Assembly (NCBI GenBank): GCA_029262975.1
Contig: JAJCYJ010000236.1
Location: forward strand, 1-7,151
DNA: 7,151 nt
Source of the DNA: Saprospiraceae bacterium
Lineage (GTDB): Bacteria > Bacteroidota > Bacteroidia > Chitinophagales > Saprospiraceae
Reading direction: 5' to 3'
The number at the start of each line of letters is the position of its first letter. The first letter of the stretch is position 1. A program made the translations under genes and the position numbers. Shown one piece after another: positions 4,247 to 7,151 of the stretch. Below the pieces are notes generated by a model. It worked only from the letters and a program-made list of their open reading frames with translations. It did no database searches and was not told the DNA's origin.

Positions 4247-5779
4247 ATGAAATATATTTATTTCTCTGCCATTGTGATGGTAGGGTTACTAATGCTAATG
4301 AGTAGTTGCGCTCACGAACATGGGGAAGGTACTCATACCCATGGCGATGAAACACATGCACTGCACGGACCAGAATTAGAATCACTTGCTTTTACCATTT
4401 GGACACAAAATTCAGAACTCTTTGTTGAGTTTCCTCCTTTGATTGTAGGTAGAGAAAGTCGCTTTGCGGCGCACTTTTCAGAAATGATAAACTTCAAAGC
4501 AGTCACACAGGGTGAAGTAACGGTACGGTTAATAGAAGGAGCTCAAAGCGTCCATGAGCAAAGTGTTTCAGCACCTTCATCGCCGGGAATTTTTCGACCT
4601 GCTTTAACACCTGAAAAACAAGGTGATTATAATTTAGAATTCATTTTAAAAACAGCATTTTTTTCGGATACTATCACTATCTCTGATATGACTGTCTATC
4701 CTGATGAAGCAGCAGCTTTGGCGGCTAATCCGCCTCAACCTGCAGTTGACGGAGTTTCATTTCTCAAAGAGCAAGCATGGAAAATTGACTTTGCCATAGA
4801 GCAGGTAAAAAAACAGCCGATCAGAGAAGTGATTCATACTTCAGGAGAAATTCAACCAGTCAAAGGAGAAGAAAAAGTAATTGCTGCGAAAAGTAATGGA
4901 ATTGTTTTTTTCAAAAGTAAAAATTTGCAAGCGGGCAGAGATGTTCGCTTTGGAGAAGGTCTTTTTATAATTAGCAGTAAAGGCTTGTTACAGTCAAACT
5001 TGGAAGAGAAATACCAAGTCGGACAAGCTCGTGTAGAAAAAACAAAAAAGGATTTTGAACGAGCGGAAAGATTAGTAAAGGAGCAAATTATCGGGCAGCA
5101 GGAATTTGAGCGACGAAAGATGGAATACACCATTTCGCAAGCGGAGTTTAAAACTTTATCAAGCAATTATAATGCTGAAGGACAATCTGTAACTGCAACG
5201 ATGACTGGTATTGTAAAAAATGTGTTGGTGAGTGATGGACAATTTGTAGAAGAAGGCACGCCATTAGTTGAAATCACCAGTAATCGGCGATTGCTTTTAC
5301 AAGCAGAGGTCTCTCAAAGTCACCTTCCAAAATTGCGGAGGGTACAATCTGCTAATTTTAAAACGCCTTATCAACCGGAAATGCAATCTATTGAAGACTA
5401 TAATGGAAAGTTGGTTTCTTACGGAAAGGTAATTGAGCGTGGGAGCAATTTTATTCCAGTTTTATTTGAACTAGATAATTTGCATGACCTCATTCCTGGT
5501 TCGTTTGTAGAATTGTTTTTATTAACCAATCCAATCGATAAAGAGTTGGTTATTTCTAAGTCTGCGGTGATGCAAGATTATAGTTTGAATTATGTGTATG
5601 TCCAAACAGGGGGAGAAAGTTTTGAAAAAAGAGAAGTGAATTTGGGTATAGATGATGGTGTCAATGTCCAAATTCTTTCTGGTGTTATCGAAGGAGAATG
5701 GGTTGTAACCGAAGGTGCTTATCAAATTAAAATGGCATCTATGTCTTCCACCATTCCTGCACACGGACATGAACATTAA
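4247..5779 (+). CDS. Periplasmic adaptor lipoprotein of a heavy-metal RND efflux system (CzcB/CusB-like)
   Basis: A 510-residue membrane fusion protein joining the RND pump to the outer-membrane channel. A lipoprotein signal ends at M-S-S-C21, so Cys21 should be lipidated. A His cluster follows at once (23, 25, 30, 32, 37, 40), and the protein ends H-G-H-E-H, giving potential metal-binding patches at both termini. Residues about 45-160 form the extra beta-rich N-terminal domain seen in Bacteroidota adaptors. The core follows: the first half of the barrel-sandwich (about 194-248, with V-I-H-T-S-G-E-I), an alpha-hairpin (about 250-308, Glu/Lys/Gln-rich), the second half (about 309-350, with T-G-I-V-K-N-V), a beta-barrel and a membrane-proximal domain (to about 500). 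Length is greater than classic CzcB, mainly because of the N-terminal domain. It ends 23 bp before the TolC-family gene. Family assignment is strong; the metal is not determined. Confidence 0.94.
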   Translation: MKYIYFSAIVMVGLLMLMSSCAHEHGEGTHTHGDETHALHGPELESLAFTIWTQNSELFVEFPPLIVGRESRFAAHFSEMINFKAVTQGEVTVRLIEGAQSVHEQSVSAPSSPGIFRPALTPEKQGDYNLEFILKTAFFSDTITISDMTVYPDEAAALAANPPQPAVDGVSFLKEQAWKIDFAIEQVKKQPIREVIHTSGEIQPVKGEEKVIAAKSNGIVFFKSKNLQAGRDVRFGEGLFIISSKGLLQSNLEEKYQVGQARVEKTKKDFERAERLVKEQIIGQQEFERRKMEYTISQAEFKTLSSNYNAEGQSVTATMTGIVKNVLVSDGQFVEEGTPLVEITSNRRLLLQAEVSQSHLPKLRRVQSANFKTPYQPEMQSIEDYNGKLVSYGKVIERGSNFIPVLFELDNLHDLIPGSFVELFLLTNPIDKELVISKSAVMQDYSLNYVYVQTGGESFEKREVNLGIDDGVNVQILSGVIEGEWVVTEGAYQIKMASMSSTIPAHGHEH

Positions 5780-5802
5780 TCACAAACTATAATCTTTCAA
5801 AG

Positions 5803-7014
5803 ATGATTCAAAAACAATTTAAAATACAACTAGTGTTGTTGTTGGGATTGGTTTGTGCCATAACAACTGTAAGCTTCGGACAAACTAAATCGATTAGCCT
5901 GGAGGACGCACTGATTATCGCCCGGAAAAATTATGCTGGATTGCATCGAGATAAATTTGCCATTGACCAACAAAACAAAATGGCTGAGGCAGGGCTTCTA
6001 ATACAACCGACTCAGATTTATCTATCTGGAGAAGAGTTTGGAGTGAATGGTCAATCCGGTGTCCACTCGATAAATATCCAGCAAAATTTTTACTTACCAA
6101 AAGTAGGTCAAACTCAACAAGCCTTTTATAAGCAGGGTGCGACGGTTGCAGAAAAGCAAATGGCATTAACAGACCAAGAACTTAAGCGGCAGGTAGAACG
6201 AGCATATTATCAACTGCTATATGCGAAAGATAAACAAGAGTTGGTTGCCGAAAATCTTAGACTATATGACAATTTTTTGTCGGTTGCTACTATTCAATTA
6301 GAATCAGGCGAAACAGGAAGGATTCCTCAATTAGCAGCTAGATCACGATTAGGGCAAGCACAATTAGAACAAGAACATGCTTTAGAAGAATATCAAATTG
6401 CTATTACGATATTTAACCAATGGTTGCAGTCTGATACTATATATGAGGCACAAGGAAATTTAACTTCTGATGATTTATTAGCATTTGATTCAGCGATCGA
6501 AAAAAATCCTCATTTGCAAGTCTTCGAGGCACAGCGAGAATTGGCATCTGCTAAAATTGAATCGGTGAAAGTGCAACTTCTGCCACAAATCAATTCAGGT
6601 TTCAAATTACAAACTGCTTCTGGTAACTTCCCATTGTTTGGCTATCAAATAGGAGTAAATATCCCACTTTTTAAAAAAGCATACCAGGGTCGAATTGAAG
6701 CGGCTGAAATAGGTGTGAAGGTGCAGGAAGCAGATTTGAAAACCAAAGAACAAGAATTGGAAAGGGAAATTGCTGAACTCCAATATCGCATCGAACATCA
6801 AACACACATATTGGAATATCTCCAACAAAATTTGACGCCCATAGTGAATGAACAAAGCGAGGTCAATTTGAAAGCCTATGCAGAAGGAGAGATTAGTTAT
6901 CTGGAATATTTGGATGGCCTGGAGCAGGTTGTAAAAGTGAAACAGCAGTATTTAACAGCCTTGTACAAATTCAATGTTTTGAGTGTAGAACTGAATTACT
7001 GGTTAGGTAATTAG
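5803..7014 (+). CDS. TolC-family outer-membrane channel of a heavy-metal RND efflux system (CzcC/CusC-like)
   Basis: A 403-residue outer-membrane efflux protein that forms the exit duct for the adaptor and pump encoded on either side. Residues 1-26 are a signal peptide, with likely cleavage at F-G26/Q27; Cys18 lacks a proper lipobox, so it is probably not a lipoprotein. The mature chain shows the duplicated TolC/OEP layout. The first half starts S-L-E-D-A-L-I-I-A-R and has a strand-forming segment near 68-95. The second half repeats this from about 235, with a strand segment near 261-290 (P-Q-I-N-S-G-F). Long Gln/Glu/Ala-rich helices with coiled-coil character lie between and after them. It is on the short side for TolC, but usual for CzcC-like proteins of this phylum. 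It lies 23 bp after the adaptor gene and 33 bp before the pump gene, which argues for one transcript. Confidence 0.93.
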   Translation: MIQKQFKIQLVLLLGLVCAITTVSFGQTKSISLEDALIIARKNYAGLHRDKFAIDQQNKMAEAGLLIQPTQIYLSGEEFGVNGQSGVHSINIQQNFYLPKVGQTQQAFYKQGATVAEKQMALTDQELKRQVERAYYQLLYAKDKQELVAENLRLYDNFLSVATIQLESGETGRIPQLAARSRLGQAQLEQEHALEEYQIAITIFNQWLQSDTIYEAQGNLTSDDLLAFDSAIEKNPHLQVFEAQRELASAKIESVKVQLLPQINSGFKLQTASGNFPLFGYQIGVNIPLFKKAYQGRIEAAEIGVKVQEADLKTKEQELEREIAELQYRIEHQTHILEYLQQNLTPIVNEQSEVNLKAYAEGEISYLEYLDGLEQVVKVKQQYLTALYKFNVLSVELNYWLGN

Positions 7015-7047
7015 TCGAATTGAATTTGTATTCAAAAATATAATCTT

Positions 7048-7151
7048 ATGCTTAATAAAATCATACAGGTTTCTCTGAGAAACCGATTCTTGGTCTTAGT
7101 CGCATTTGCCATGATTATGTTGACTGGCGGCTATGTGACCTTAGAAATGGA
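7048..7151 (+). CDS. Heavy-metal RND pump, N-terminal fragment (CzcA/CusA-like), cut by the window edge
   Basis: Only the first 34 codons are present, and the frame runs open to the last base. The start MLNKIIQVSLRNRFLVLV is typical of CzcA/CusA heavy-metal pumps, where a short amphipathic N terminus (residues 1-12) leads into transmembrane helix 1 (about residues 13-31 here). These inner-membrane proteins are normally about 1,000 residues or more and use the proton gradient to drive metal ions out through the adaptor and outer-membrane channel. The catalytic and metal-selectivity residues in transmembrane helix 4 and the periplasmic cleft are outside the window, so copper/silver and zinc/cobalt/cadmium types cannot be separated. 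It lies 33 bp after the TolC-family gene. The partial state is due to the window and is not evidence of damage. Confidence 0.88.
   Translation, partial: MLNKIIQVSLRNRFLVLVAFAMIMLTGGYVTLEM

Noticed and set aside
4203..4385. Open frame of 60 codons on the minus strand
   Set aside because: It is antisense to the start of the adaptor lipoprotein gene and has no family features.
4852..5166. Open frame of 104 codons on the minus strand
   Set aside because: It lies fully within the adaptor gene on the opposite strand; the translation looks like reversed coding bias, not a protein.
5522..5776. Open frame of 84 codons on the minus strand
   Set aside because: It is antisense to the adaptor C terminus and has no start context or family match.
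5915..6166. Open frame of 83 codons on the minus strand
   Set aside because: It lies antisense within the TolC-family gene and has no recognisable domain.
6607..6855. Open frame of 82 codons on the minus strand
   Set aside because: It lies antisense within the second half of the TolC-family gene. Its Phe-rich translation mirrors the Glu/Lys/Gln codons of the sense strand.

Overview
The window looks like chromosomal DNA of a member of the Bacteroidota. The DNA is AT-rich. None of the seven starts has a strong Shine-Dalgarno sequence, and one upstream region carries an exact TAnnTTTG -7 box. The protein families also fit: a Bacteroidota-type adaptor lipoprotein with an extra N-terminal domain, and a small acidic-tailed protein typical of the phylum. 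A Saprospiria- or Cytophagia-like source is possible, but the window alone cannot settle it.

Layout. Bases 1-223 are non-coding and hold a terminator-like hairpin (33-64). A secreted serine hydrolase of the beta-lactamase/penicillin-binding superfamily is on the minus strand (224-1732). Across a 164-bp divergent region lies a secreted SGNH/GDSL hydrolase (1897-2553, plus strand), followed by a long-loop terminator candidate. A mostly non-coding stretch (2554-2987) contains one possible frame-interrupted mini-gene (2820-2953). A small conserved protein with a very acidic tail follows (2988-3383).

After a 341-bp non-coding region rich in short repeats, a heavy-metal efflux operon of the CzcCBA/CusCBA type begins and runs off the right edge. 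Its genes are a His-rich membrane-anchored small protein (3725-4174), a periplasmic adaptor lipoprotein (4247-5779), a TolC-family outer-membrane channel (5803-7014) and the first 34 codons of the RND pump (7048-7151).

How the genes work together. The last three genes encode a complete tripartite efflux machine: inner-membrane proton-driven pump, periplasmic adaptor and outer-membrane duct. The His-rich leader protein and the His-rich ends of the adaptor suggest that periplasmic divalent or monovalent metal ions (Zn, Co, Cd, Ni or Cu) are bound and handed over. The exact metal cannot be read from what is visible. The two secreted hydrolases and the acidic protein have no evident link to the efflux operon.

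I found no clearly new multi-gene system. The points most worth following are the repeat-rich region and intercistronic hairpin of the efflux operon, the His-rich leader protein, and the possible interrupted mini-gene before the acidic protein. No tRNA, rRNA, CRISPR array, insertion sequence or integrase was recognised.
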